Program-made: the position numbers and the translations under genes
Assembly: GCF_900188485.1 (NCBI RefSeq)
Contig: NZ_FZPH01000023.1
Location: 1-64,000, forward strand
From: Asanoa hainanensis
GTDB taxonomy: Bacteria; Actinomycetota; Actinomycetes; Mycobacteriales; Micromonosporaceae
Direction of reading: 5' to 3'
Length of the DNA: 64,000 nucleotides
The notes under the pieces: generated by a model
The model's input: the letters and a program-made list of their open reading frames with translations, nothing else
What the model was told of the DNA's origin: nothing
Databases searched by the model: none
Shown: piece after piece, positions 30,981-39,291 of the stretch
Numbering within the stretch: the stretch's first letter is position 1
Layout: every line of letters starts with the position of its first letter

Positions 30981-33900
30981 CTACCGCAACGCGTTGGCCA
31001 GTGTTCGCAGCACCGCCGCGTTCTCCGTCGTCAGCGCTCTGCCCTGCTGCGCGTCGACCAGGGCGACGAAACCGTCCAGGGCCTTGCCGCGGGCCTGCGG
31101 GGTGTGCGCCCGCTGCGCCGACTCCAGGTTGTCGGTCAAGCTCCTGGTCACCTTGCGATCGGTGCTGAAATCGGCCACCAGCTCCTTGACGGCGTCGAAC
31201 GTGACCGGCGCCGAACCGAACTCGAACGTGCCGCTCCCGACGCGGTAGACGTCGTAGCCGCCCTCCCGGCGCAGGAACGTGGCACCCTCGGTCAACGCCG
31301 CGCTGGCGCTGCCGGTCGCGGACGCCAGCGGCACCCAGACCTCACCTGCGGTCCCGGACGGTGACACGACCTGCATGTGGAACTCGCCGTCCTTGGTGTC
31401 CTGCGCCCACTTCACGGTCAGGCCACCGTGCGCGGTCGGCACCGTGCCCTGGGCCCACTTGAGGTCGGTGGGTTGGGGCTTGACGGTCCAGGTGGCGTAG
31501 CCCGGGTCGACCGAGGTCGCACCGAGCACCGCCTCGGTCAGGATCTGGGTCGGGCCGGCACCCCATGCGTGCGCGAGGCTGTCGAACCCGCGGTCCGGTA
31601 GGCCGTCGCTCATGACGAACTCCCAGAACGTGCCCGTGTAGAAGCCGCTGTCCGGGTCGACCTGCAGACCCCAGAGCCGCCGCAGCAGCTCGAGCGCGCC
31701 CGCCGCGTCACCGCTGCGGATGCGGGCCATCATCTCCCACGTGTTGTTGAGGGGTTCGATGGTGTGGCCGTACGGGTCGGTCATGCTCGGCGCCGGCTGC
31801 GAGATCTCGCTGCCGTGCGGCTGCCACCGCTCCTTGAAGTAGGACAGGATGTGCTCCACCTGGTCCTGCGGCGCGACCCCCAGCCGGACCGCGTTCATGT
31901 TCGCGTCCAGCGGGAACACGCCCGGGCGGGTGTCGGTGTGCTGATAGAGCCCGGCGTCGGCGTTGAACAACCGTGCGTTGATCGCGGTCTTGAGCGCCGC
32001 CGCCTTGTCGGTGTACTCGGCGACCTTCTCCGGGGTGCCGACGTGGCTCTCCAGCCAGATCATGTCCTGGAGGAGCTCGTAGTACGCGAGGCTGTACTCG
32101 GTGACCTCGCCGTTCTGCCGGGTCTGCCAGTAGTCGTTGTCGTTGGTGACGACCAGGCCGTTCGCGTCGAGCCGGGTCGCGTGGAAGGCGGTCGCGGCTT
32201 CCAGCTTGGGCAGGATCCCCTTGGTGTACGCCTCGTCGCCCGAGTAGCGGTAGTACTGCACCGCGATGATCGCCGAGTACGCGGAGTAGGTGACCGCGTA
32301 GTCGAAGGCGCCACAACCGCGGAAGCCGACCGCACTGGTGAGCCGACCGGTAGGCGCCTGCAGGTTCAGGATGCTGTCGATCGAGCCCCGCACGTACGGG
32401 TGGCTGTTGGAGCCGATCGACATCATCGCGACGGGGTCGGTGACCATGAGATCGCCGGACCAGATCGCCCGATCGCGTTTCGCGCCGTCGAAGAAGACCG
32501 GCACGGTGAAGCACGACGCGACGCCGACCGGCACCATGTCCATCTGGGCGGTGTAGGCGCCGGCGTACCACATCTTGTTGAGCTGGTCGTCGCTGGACAG
32601 GAACCAGCCCTCGTACTTGTCGGGGCCGGCGCGGTAGGCCTTGAAGTTCAGGCCGGCCCGGCTGAGCCGCACCGTGCCGGGTGTGCGCAGTTCGATGGCC
32701 TCGAAGCGGTAGCCGCCGCGCAGCCCGCCGGTGTAGGTCTGCGGGTCGGTGACGGTCAGGTTGATCTGGGCGCCGTTGTCGTTGGCGTAGGTGCCCAACC
32801 CCGCCGCGGTCGTCCCGGACGGGTGGTCGGCGGACAGTGCGGTACTGAACGTGATGCCCGAGCCCGCGCTGCCGACGGTCGCACCGCCGGCGTGCGCCGC
32901 GGTCAGAGCGGGCGTGAACGTGATCCCGCTGCCCGCGCCGCGGATCGCGGTGCCCGCCGCGACGTCCGCGTCCAGAGCCGGCGTGAACGTCACCCCGGTG
33001 CCCGGCGATGCGACGTTGGCCAGGGCGTCGTGCGCCGCCGTCACCGCGGGCGTGAACGTGATGCCGGTGCCCGGCTGGGAAAGGTTGAGCACCGGGTCGC
33101 CGCTGCTGTGCACGATCGACAGCGGAGTGCTCAGGGTGAGGCCGGATCCGGTCGCGCCGGCGGTGCCGACGCTCGCGATGGTGCGGGTCTCCCGGCCCGC
33201 GCCGGTGCCGACCGCGATCGTGTCCCCGGCGGTGAAGCCGGCGACGCTGGCCACCCGCAGGGTCGTCGGGCTCGCGGGCTCGGCGATGTTGGTGTTCCAC
33301 GGTGCGATGCCGTACGCGCCGGCGACGTTCGCCGCGGCCCACGACGCGTCGTCGAAGCTCGCGGTGTTCCAGCCGGCGGGTGGGGCCGCCGGGATGCCCG
33401 GCAGCGCCTTCCAGCTTCCGTCGCTGACGATCCGGGTGGAGTCGAGCTGCGCCGCGGCGAGCACCCCGCCGCCGCTGCCGGCGTTGGTGGCGGCCGTGGC
33501 GATGACGTTGGTGCCGGCCACGAGCAGGGACTTGATGTCGGTGATCTGCGAGGTCTGCCAGGCGTTGTTGGCCCCCGTCGAGGTGGAGACCTGGGTGCCG
33601 TTGACGTAGGTGACGTGGCTGTCGTCAGCGTTGACCCGCAGGACGGCGCTGGCGAGCGAGGCCGGGTCGGTGACCTCGAACGTCTTGCGCAGGTAGATCG
33701 TGCCGGCCGGGGTGGCGGTGCCGGCACCGGCGACGTTCCAGATCCAGTTCGCGCCGGTGAGGGCGGGGACAGCGGTGCCGGAGGTGGCGTTGGCCGCGGC
33801 GACGGTGCTGTTCATGCCGGCGGTTCCCACCGAGGCGATGGTCACGTGCTCCTGGCCGGGACCGGGGTCGATGTCGACCTCGGCGCCGGCGGTCAGGCCG

Positions 33901-34868
33901 GCCACACTGGTGAGGGTCGCGCTGGTGGCACCGGCCGCGACCGGGCCGAACAGCCTGGTGGTGGTGGCCGCGGTGCCGACGCCGGTCACGGTGCGCACCG
34001 CGGTGGTGGCGCCCGAGCCGAGGACGACCCGCTCACCTGTCGCGAAGCCCGCGGTGCTGGCCGTTTTGACAATCGTGGCGCCGGCCGCGGCCGGGTACAC
34101 GATGGTCGTCGGCGCGCCAGCGGCGGTACCGACGCCGCTGATGGTCACGGTTTCGGCACCCGCGCCGGTGTCGACGGTCAGCGGTGCTCCTACGGCATAT
34201 CCGTTGACGCTGGCCACCGAGACGTTTCGGTCGCCGGCACCGGCGGGCAGGACCAGGGAGGTGTTGGTAGCCGCACCCGAGCCCACCGCGGTGACGTTTC
34301 GGGTCTCGGCGCCCTCGCCGGTGCCGATCGTGATCGACGTGCCGGTGTAGAACGGGGCGTTCGAGGCCACCCGGACGTTGGTGTCACCGGCCTTGGCGGG
34401 GCCGGTCAGCGCGGTCGTGGCGTTGGTGTTGAGGAAGCGCAGCGCCTCGCTGGTGGAGATGCGCAGCGTGTTGGACGTCGCTGGGCTCGTCGCGGTCGAC
34501 CCGGCGACGTCGACGTACGGCGTGCCGCCGACCTCCTGGCCGTAGTCGAGGACGACGACCGCCGGTGGGCCGCCGGGCTCGACGGTCAGGACGGTTTCGC
34601 CGCCCTTGCCCAGCAGCGCGTCCGCGTTGCTGACGCCGCCGTGGGTGCGGGTGATCGCCACCGGCTGGACGTCGTCGCTGTCCGGGCCGGGAACGAGATC
34701 CTGCCAGTTGGCCTTCTTCGGCCACGTCGGCAGGCCGCTGGCCGGATCCGGGCGGCATGCGGCCGCGCTCATCGCCATGGCGACGGTCAGCAGGACACCG
34801 ACCGCCCTTCTTGCCTTCCGGCGACGCGCGGCGCGCGCCGACAGGTTGTAGGCACCACCAGGGTGCAT
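30981..34868 (-). CDS. Giant secreted GH78 rhamnosidase with repeat insertion and FIMAH-like tail
   Basis: 1295 residues. Export signal with lipobox-like MSAAACRPD (Cys38). The start (LPTWPKKANWQDLVPGPDSD) and catalytic barrel (FFDGAKRDRAIWSGDLMV, YWQTRQNGEVTEYS, YTGTFWEFV) match the 676-residue paralogue at 6232-8262. At the point where that enzyme reads RISTSEALPFL straight into its next domain, this one has roughly 540 extra residues: repeated modules of about 45 residues (VRVAS...VTAVG pattern), a jelly-roll-like stretch (GTIYLRKTFEVTD) and five tandem short repeats. The last 75 residues (AVKELVADFSTDRKVTRSLT) resemble a FIMAH domain. ATG 34868 has AGGAGG five bases ahead. The repeats may bind carbohydrate or extend the enzyme from the cell surface. 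Confidence 0.87.
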   Translation of the reverse strand: MHPGGAYNLSARAARRRKARRAVGVLLTVAMAMSAAACRPDPASGLPTWPKKANWQDLVPGPDSDDVQPVAITRTHGGVSNADALLGKGGETVLTVEPGGPPAVVVLDYGQEVGGTPYVDVAGSTATSPATSNTLRISTSEALRFLNTNATTALTGPAKAGDTNVRVASNAPFYTGTSITIGTGEGAETRNVTAVGSGAATNTSLVLPAGAGDRNVSVASVNGYAVGAPLTVDTGAGAETVTISGVGTAAGAPTTIVYPAAAGATIVKTASTAGFATGERVVLGSGATTAVRTVTGVGTAATTTRLFGPVAAGATSATLTSVAGLTAGAEVDIDPGPGQEHVTIASVGTAGMNSTVAAANATSGTAVPALTGANWIWNVAGAGTATPAGTIYLRKTFEVTDPASLASAVLRVNADDSHVTYVNGTQVSTSTGANNAWQTSQITDIKSLLVAGTNVIATAATNAGSGGGVLAAAQLDSTRIVSDGSWKALPGIPAAPPAGWNTASFDDASWAAANVAGAYGIAPWNTNIAEPASPTTLRVASVAGFTAGDTIAVGTGAGRETRTIASVGTAGATGSGLTLSTPLSIVHSSGDPVLNLSQPGTGITFTPAVTAAHDALANVASPGTGVTFTPALDADVAAGTAIRGAGSGITFTPALTAAHAGGATVGSAGSGITFSTALSADHPSGTTAAGLGTYANDNGAQINLTVTDPQTYTGGLRGGYRFEAIELRTPGTVRLSRAGLNFKAYRAGPDKYEGWFLSSDDQLNKMWYAGAYTAQMDMVPVGVASCFTVPVFFDGAKRDRAIWSGDLMVTDPVAMMSIGSNSHPYVRGSIDSILNLQAPTGRLTSAVGFRGCGAFDYAVTYSAYSAIIAVQYYRYSGDEAYTKGILPKLEAATAFHATRLDANGLVVTNDNDYWQTRQNGEVTEYSLAYYELLQDMIWLESHVGTPEKVAEYTDKAAALKTAINARLFNADAGLYQHTDTRPGVFPLDANMNAVRLGVAPQDQVEHILSYFKERWQPHGSEISQPAPSMTDPYGHTIEPLNNTWEMMARIRSGDAAGALELLRRLWGLQVDPDSGFYTGTFWEFVMSDGLPDRGFDSLAHAWGAGPTQILTEAVLGATSVDPGYATWTVKPQPTDLKWAQGTVPTAHGGLTVKWAQDTKDGEFHMQVVSPSGTAGEVWVPLASATGSASAALTEGATFLRREGGYDVYRVGSGTFEFGSAPVTFDAVKELVADFSTDRKVTRSLTDNLESAQRAHTPQARGKALDGFVALVDAQQGRALTTENAAVLRTLANALR
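32801..33150 (-). repeat. Five tandem repeats of about 23 residues within the GH78 enzyme
   Basis: The encoded units follow the pattern G[TS]G[IVL]TF[TS]PA[LV]xAxHxxGxxV. Examples are GTGITFTPAVTAAHDALANV, GTGVTFTPALDADVAAGTAI and GSGITFTPALTAAHAGGATV. One copy of the same unit is present in the enzyme at 19541-22738. Larger related modules occupy about 33760-34400. Confidence 0.8.
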
Positions 34869-34898
34869 GTGCTCCTCCTCATTCGAGGATGGTTCGAA

Positions 34899-34957
34899 TG
34901 GAACGTTTCAACAGGCCTGTACTTTTGAATTCTGTGTGAGAGCTGGAAGTCGGTCAA
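34899..34957 (-). promoter_or_regulatory. Promoter and LacI operator of the giant GH78 gene
   Basis: On the minus strand TTGACC (34952-34957) is followed after 18 bases by AGAATT (34928-34933). TGGAACGTTTCA (34899-34910), one base off the palindrome, lies 17 bases further on and 30 bases before the start codon. Confidence 0.6.
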
Positions 34958-34988
34958 GAGTTACGGCGGCATTACCGAATGGTTTCCA

Positions 34989-35009
34989 GAATTGGCCGGA
35001 TCAGGCCAC
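34989..35009. promoter_or_regulatory. Shared upstream element, copy 1
   Basis: A 21-base sequence containing TTGGCCGGATCAGGCCAC, repeated exactly at 36161-36181. It holds the short inverted repeat TGGCC-N6-GGCCA. It lies 31 bases upstream of the -35 of the giant GH78 gene, an activator-like position. A related sequence, GTGTCCACATTAGGCCAAGG (35051-35070), lies in the opposite orientation before the cutinase promoter. Confidence 0.5.
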
Positions 35010-35096
35010 CCACAAGGCATGACAGCCGCGAGCGTCAACATCGGAGCGTCGTGTCCACATTAGGCCAAGGTCGATTCGGGAATTGATGTCTACCTA

Positions 35097-35154
35097 TTGA
35101 CGCTGAATCGCGGATTGCCTTAGCGTCAGAAAAGGGCCCTTGTGAAACGTTTTA
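35097..35154 (+). promoter_or_regulatory. Promoter and LacI operator of the cutinase-like gene
   Basis: TTGACG (35097-35102) and TAGCGT (35121-35126) are 18 bases apart. The operator TGAAACGTTTTA (35143-35154) lies 16 bases beyond the -10, and the start codon is 34 bases further. The geometry is nearly the same as in the rhamnose operon. The whole gap 34869-35188 is therefore two divergent promoters with their sites. Confidence 0.7.
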
Positions 35155-35188
35155 CACGTTTATCCGTCCAAACAAAGGACCAACTCCC

Positions 35189-36079
35189 ATGACGCGACAC
35201 CAACAACCGACTCTCGCCCGCCCGCCGCGCCTGCGCGCGGCCTTGCTCGGCATCGCGACGATGCTGGGCGTCCTGGCGCCTGCCGCCTTGTCCGGCCCCG
35301 CTCTCGCGGCCAGCCCCTACGAGCGCGGCCCGAACCCGACAGCGGCCAGCGTCTCGGCCACCACGGGACCCTTCGCGATCGCGTCGGTCTCGGTGGCCCG
35401 TGGCAACGGCTTCGGCGGCGGCGTCATCTACTACCCGACCGCCACCAACCAGGGGACCTTCGGCGGGATCGCCATCTCCCCCGGCCTCAACGGCACCTGG
35501 GCCGGCATCGCTTGGCTCGGTCCGCGGTTGGCCTCGCAAGGCTTCGTCGTGTTCGGGATCGAGACCAACAACCTCAACGACAGCCCGACCAGCCGCGGCA
35601 CACAACTGCTGGCCGCACTTGACTACCTGACCCAACGCAGCACCGTCCGCACCCGCGTCGACGCGGGCCGGCTGGCGGTGATGGGCCACTCGATGGGCGG
35701 CGGCGGCGCCCTCGACGCCGCGCTGCGCCGGCCCTCCCTGCAGGCCGCGATCGGCAATGCGCCGCACCTGCCGTCCGGAACTCTGTCGAACGACCGCGTT
35801 CCGACCATGATCTACGCGATGCAGAACGACACGCTCGTGCCGCCGTCCCGGCTGACCACGCTCTACAACAGCATCCCGGCCACGACCGAACGCGGCTACA
35901 TCCTGGTGACCGGCGCCGGCCACAACTACATCGGCCAGCCCAGCACGACGCTGGCCCGCACCATGATCCCGTGGTTCAAGATCTTCATCGACGACGACAC
36001 CCGCTACAGCCAGTTCCTGTGCCCGATGAGCAACCAGTCCGGCATCTCCCAGTACCGCAACAGCTGCCCGCTCAGCTAA
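35189..36079 (+). CDS. Secreted polyester hydrolase/cutinase-like alpha/beta hydrolase (PETase fold)
   Basis: 296 residues with a signal peptide ending near ALA-AS (about residue 40). The mature part SPYERGPNPTAASVSATTGP and the disulfide Cys278-Cys293 near the C-terminus match actinomycete cutinases such as the Thermobifida enzymes. The triad is Ser168 (GHSMGGGG), Asp214 (QNDTLVPP) and His245 (GAGHNY). Two substrate-cleft positions differ from typical PET-active members: the oxyanion/clamp Tyr in SPGYTG is Leu100 (SPGLNG), and the Trp-containing segment usual after AAIP is replaced by AAIGNAPHL. It probably hydrolyses an ester, such as cutin or acyl groups on plant glycans. LacI-box control with rhamnosidases supports a role in glycan breakdown. 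Confidence 0.88.
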   Translation: MTRHQQPTLARPPRLRAALLGIATMLGVLAPAALSGPALAASPYERGPNPTAASVSATTGPFAIASVSVARGNGFGGGVIYYPTATNQGTFGGIAISPGLNGTWAGIAWLGPRLASQGFVVFGIETNNLNDSPTSRGTQLLAALDYLTQRSTVRTRVDAGRLAVMGHSMGGGGALDAALRRPSLQAAIGNAPHLPSGTLSNDRVPTMIYAMQNDTLVPPSRLTTLYNSIPATTERGYILVTGAGHNYIGQPSTTLARTMIPWFKIFIDDDTRYSQFLCPMSNQSGISQYRNSCPLS

Positions 36080-36096
36080 CCCCGAAGGGTGTCCGT

Positions 36097-36124
36097 CAGG
36101 GATCCGGTCGGCGCCGGATCCCTG
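36097..36124 (+). terminator. Terminator after the cutinase-like gene
   Basis: CAGGGATCCGG (36097-36107) pairs perfectly with CCGGATCCCTG (36114-36124) across six bases; a short T run follows near 36137. Confidence 0.8.
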
Positions 36125-36160
36125 GCGGTGGGTGCTGTTTTCCTTTTCGGAAGTGTTTCG

Positions 36161-36233
36161 GAATTGGCCGGATCAGGCCACTCGCTATTCGCCAACCACC
36201 ACTCTGGACAGATTGGTGCCCGCAAATTAGTAT
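36161..36233 (+). promoter_or_regulatory. Promoter of the sugar dehydrogenase gene with shared upstream element, copy 2
   Basis: TGGACA (36205-36210), a 17-base spacer and TAGTAT (36228-36233) make a good sigma-70-type promoter. The 21-base element identical to 34989-35009 occupies 36161-36181, 23 bases before the -35. The leader to ATG 36352 is about 110 bases. Confidence 0.6.
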
Positions 36234-36351
36234 GCAGTTTCAAGCACTGGCGATCGGCTGGGTCGGCGACCACCCATCACCTGTTGCGAATGCGTTCGAG
36301 CGCGCAACATTTCCTCCTCTCTCGCGTAACCCTTTGAAGGGTCGTGTCGCC

Positions 36352-39213
36352 ATGCCCAAGATTCAACAACCCTCGTCTTTGAAACGTTTCGTTCGCGGCG
36401 GGGCTGCCGCCGTACTGCTCGTGAGCCTCACCGCGGCCGTGTTGAACACGGCAGGCCCGGCGGCGGCGGTTCCTCCCGCCGACTATCAGCAGGTCACCCT
36501 GGCCCGCGGGGTCGCCGAGGTCGGTGAGCCGATGTCGCTGACCGTCCTGCCCGACCGCTCAGTGCTACACACCGCGCGAAACGGTGTGGTGCGCCGCACC
36601 GACGTCAACGGAAACACCGCGGTCATCGGCACGATCCCGGTGTACTCCCATGACGAGGAAGGCCTGCAAGGCATCGCCGCCTCACCGAACTTCGCCACCA
36701 ACCGGCAGATCTTCCTCTACTACGCACCACCGCTTTCGACACCATCGGGTGACGCGCCCAATACCGGCACGGCGAGCACGTGGTCGACCTGGGCCGGGGT
36801 GAACCGACTGTCCCGGTTCACCTTGAACACCGACTTCACCATCAACCTGGCCAGCGAGGTCATCACGTTGACGGTGGCCACGAGCCGCGGTCTGTGCTGT
36901 CACGTCGGCGGTGACATCGACTTCGACGCCGCCGGCAACCTCTTCCTGTCCACCGGCGACGACACCAACCCGAACGCGTCGAGCGGTTACGCGCCGCTCG
37001 ACGAGCGCAGCGACCGCAACCCCGCCTATGACGCGCAGCGCAGCTCCGGCAACACGAACGACCTGCGCGGCAAGATCCTGCGCATCACTCCGACCGCGGC
37101 CGGCGGCTACACGATCCCGTCCGGCAACCTGTTCGCTCCTGGCACGGCGAACACACGGCCGGAAATCTACGCGATGGGGTTCCGCAACCCGTTCCGGATG
37201 AGCGTCGACCGGCCCACCGGCGTCGTGTACGTCGGCGACTACGGCCCCGACGCCGGCACGACGAGCTCGACCCGCGGCCCGAGCGGCCAGGTCGAGTTCA
37301 ACCGCGTCACCTCGCCCGGCAACTACGGCTGGCCGTACTGCACCGGGACCAACACCACCACCGAGACCTACAACGACTACAACTTCGCCACGAGCACCAG
37401 CGGCGCCAAGTACGCCTGCGCGGCCGGCGCCACGAACAACAGCCCGAACAACACCGGCCTGACGACCCTGCCCGCAGCACGGCCGGCCTGGATCCGGTAC
37501 GCCGGCGACGCCGGCAGCCCGAGCGAGTTCGGCTCCGGATCCGAGTCGCCCATGGCCGGACCGGTCTACCGCTACAACGCGGCGAACCCGTTGACGACCA
37601 AGTTCCCGCAGTCGCTGGACGGCCAGTTCTTCGCCGGCGAGTTCGGCCGGCGCTGGATCAAACCGATCGCGGTCAACGCCGACGGCTCCCGGGGCGCGAT
37701 CGACACCTTCCCGTGGTCCGGCACCCAGATCATGGACATGGCCTTCGGCGCCGACGGGTCCCTCTACGTCCTCGACTACGGGCTCGGCTGGTTCGGCGGC
37801 GACGCCAACTCGGCCGTCTACCGCATCGACTACGTCGGCACCGGAGGCAACCGGGCCCCGATCGCCGTCGCGACCGGCTCACCGACCTCCGGGTCGGCAC
37901 CGCTGCCCGTGACCTTCTCCTCCGCGGGAAGCAGCGACCCCGACGGCAGCGCGATCACCTACTCGTGGGCGTTCGGGGACGGAACCACGTCGACGGCGGC
38001 CAACCCGTCCAAGACGTACACCGCGAACGGCACCTACACCGCGACGCTGACCGTGCGGGATCCGCAGGGCGCCACGGGCACCGCCAACGTCATCGTCCGG
38101 GTCGGCAACACCGCGCCCACGCTGACGTTCACCACACCGACCAACGGTCGGCTGTTCTCGTTCGGCGACTCCGTGCCGTACACCGTGACCGTCACCGACC
38201 CGGAGGACGGCACGATCGACTGCGGCCGCGTCACGGTGAACTACGTCCTCGGACACGACACCCACGGCCACCCGATCACCTCGCGGACCGGCTGCTCCGG
38301 CACCATGGTCACGCCGATCGACGGCGAGCACGACACCTCGGAGAACCTGTTCGGCCTGCTCGCCGCGACCTACACCGACAACGGCGGGCTCACCGGCACC
38401 GCCCAGGTGACACTGCAGCCCCGCGCCCGTCAGGCCGAGCATTTCTCCTCGATGTCCGGCGTCACGATCGTCAACCAGACTCAGGCCCAGGGCGGCCAGA
38501 GCGTCGGCAGCGTCAACAACGGCGACTGGATCGCGTTCACCCCGTACGCGCTCTCGACCGCCACCTCGATCACCGCGCGGGTCGCCCGGTCCGCCACGGG
38601 TGGCACCGCCCGCACGATCCAGGTCCGGGCCGGTTCGGCGACCGGCACCCTGCTGGGAACGCTGACGGTGCCGAGCACGGGCAGCGCCACGACCTACACG
38701 GACGTGACCACGAACCTCACCAACCTTCCCTCCGCCCCGACAACCCTCTACCTCGTCTTCACGGGTCCGTCCGGCACCAACAACCTCTTCTCCGTCGACT
38801 CGTTCACGTTCCCGACCGGAACAAGCGGCGGCGGCAACGTCACCATCCAGGGTGAGGCGTTCAGCTCACAGAGCGGCGTCCAGGTCGCCAACCACACGGC
38901 GGCCGTCGGCGGCCAGACAGCCGGCTACATCGTCGCCGGCGACTGGGCCGCCTACAACAACGTGAACGTCGGCGGAGCCACCTCGCTCACCACCAGGTAC
39001 TCGGGCACCGCCAACGGCACGTTCCAGGTCCGAACCGGCTCGACCACCGGACCGGTCATCGGCTCGGTTTCTCTACCCAGCACCGGCAGCTACGACAGCT
39101 TCAGCACGGTGACCACCACCCTGACCGGGGTGCCGGCCGGCACGGCGAACGTCTACCTGACCTTCACCAGTGCCGGGTTCGACCTCGACCAGATCACCTT
39201 CGTGAAGCCCTGA
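36352..39213 (+). CDS. Secreted PQQ-type glucose/sorbosone dehydrogenase with PKD and two CBM6-like domains
   Basis: 953 residues. The signal peptide runs to about residue 42 (AGPAAAVPP). A six-bladed propeller of the soluble aldose dehydrogenase family follows to about 490 (HDEEGLQGIAASPNF, CCHVGGDIDFDAAGNLFLSTGDD, GFRNPFRMSVD). Then come a PKD domain (about 500-585, YSWAFGDGTTSTAANPSKTY), an Ig-like stretch, a CBM6-like domain from about 692 and a second from about 828 (GEAFSSQSGVQ, GDWAAYNNVNVGG). It likely binds glycans and oxidises a sugar outside the cell. ATG 36352 is assumed; TTG 36379 is an alternative. A LacI-type site lies within the first codons. Confidence 0.88.
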   Translation: MPKIQQPSSLKRFVRGGAAAVLLVSLTAAVLNTAGPAAAVPPADYQQVTLARGVAEVGEPMSLTVLPDRSVLHTARNGVVRRTDVNGNTAVIGTIPVYSHDEEGLQGIAASPNFATNRQIFLYYAPPLSTPSGDAPNTGTASTWSTWAGVNRLSRFTLNTDFTINLASEVITLTVATSRGLCCHVGGDIDFDAAGNLFLSTGDDTNPNASSGYAPLDERSDRNPAYDAQRSSGNTNDLRGKILRITPTAAGGYTIPSGNLFAPGTANTRPEIYAMGFRNPFRMSVDRPTGVVYVGDYGPDAGTTSSTRGPSGQVEFNRVTSPGNYGWPYCTGTNTTTETYNDYNFATSTSGAKYACAAGATNNSPNNTGLTTLPAARPAWIRYAGDAGSPSEFGSGSESPMAGPVYRYNAANPLTTKFPQSLDGQFFAGEFGRRWIKPIAVNADGSRGAIDTFPWSGTQIMDMAFGADGSLYVLDYGLGWFGGDANSAVYRIDYVGTGGNRAPIAVATGSPTSGSAPLPVTFSSAGSSDPDGSAITYSWAFGDGTTSTAANPSKTYTANGTYTATLTVRDPQGATGTANVIVRVGNTAPTLTFTTPTNGRLFSFGDSVPYTVTVTDPEDGTIDCGRVTVNYVLGHDTHGHPITSRTGCSGTMVTPIDGEHDTSENLFGLLAATYTDNGGLTGTAQVTLQPRARQAEHFSSMSGVTIVNQTQAQGGQSVGSVNNGDWIAFTPYALSTATSITARVARSATGGTARTIQVRAGSATGTLLGTLTVPSTGSATTYTDVTTNLTNLPSAPTTLYLVFTGPSGTNNLFSVDSFTFPTGTSGGGNVTIQGEAFSSQSGVQVANHTAAVGGQTAGYIVAGDWAAYNNVNVGGATSLTTRYSGTANGTFQVRTGSTTGPVIGSVSLPSTGSYDSFSTVTTTLTGVPAGTANVYLTFTSAGFDLDQITFVKP
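36380..36391. promoter_or_regulatory. LacI-type operator within the dehydrogenase signal-peptide codons
   Basis: TGAAACGTTTCG, one base off the perfect palindrome, lies in codons 10-14 (L-K-R-F-V). As in the importer operon, the site overlaps coding sequence for K-R-F, about 150 bases past the predicted -10. Confidence 0.65.
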
Positions 39214-39220
39214 CAGACCC

Positions 39221-39251
39221 ACTCCGGCCCGGATCGGCGCCGGGCCGGAGT
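39221..39251 (+). terminator. Rho-independent terminator
   Basis: ACTCCGGCCC (39221-39230) pairs with GGGCCGGAGT (39242-39251), followed by TTT. It begins 7 bases after the dehydrogenase stop. Confidence 0.85.
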
Positions 39252-39291
39252 TTTCAGCCGACTCAGTGTTTCAGCCGACTTTGGAGCCCAG

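Noticed and set aside
32801-34400. Repeats considered as a CRISPR array
   Set aside because: The repeats are in frame, vary in sequence and encode protein modules; there are no identical repeats with unique spacers.
31764-34928. A 1054-codon plus-strand frame opposite the giant GH78 gene
   Set aside because: Same reason: low-complexity antisense shadow of a gene with clear family motifs.
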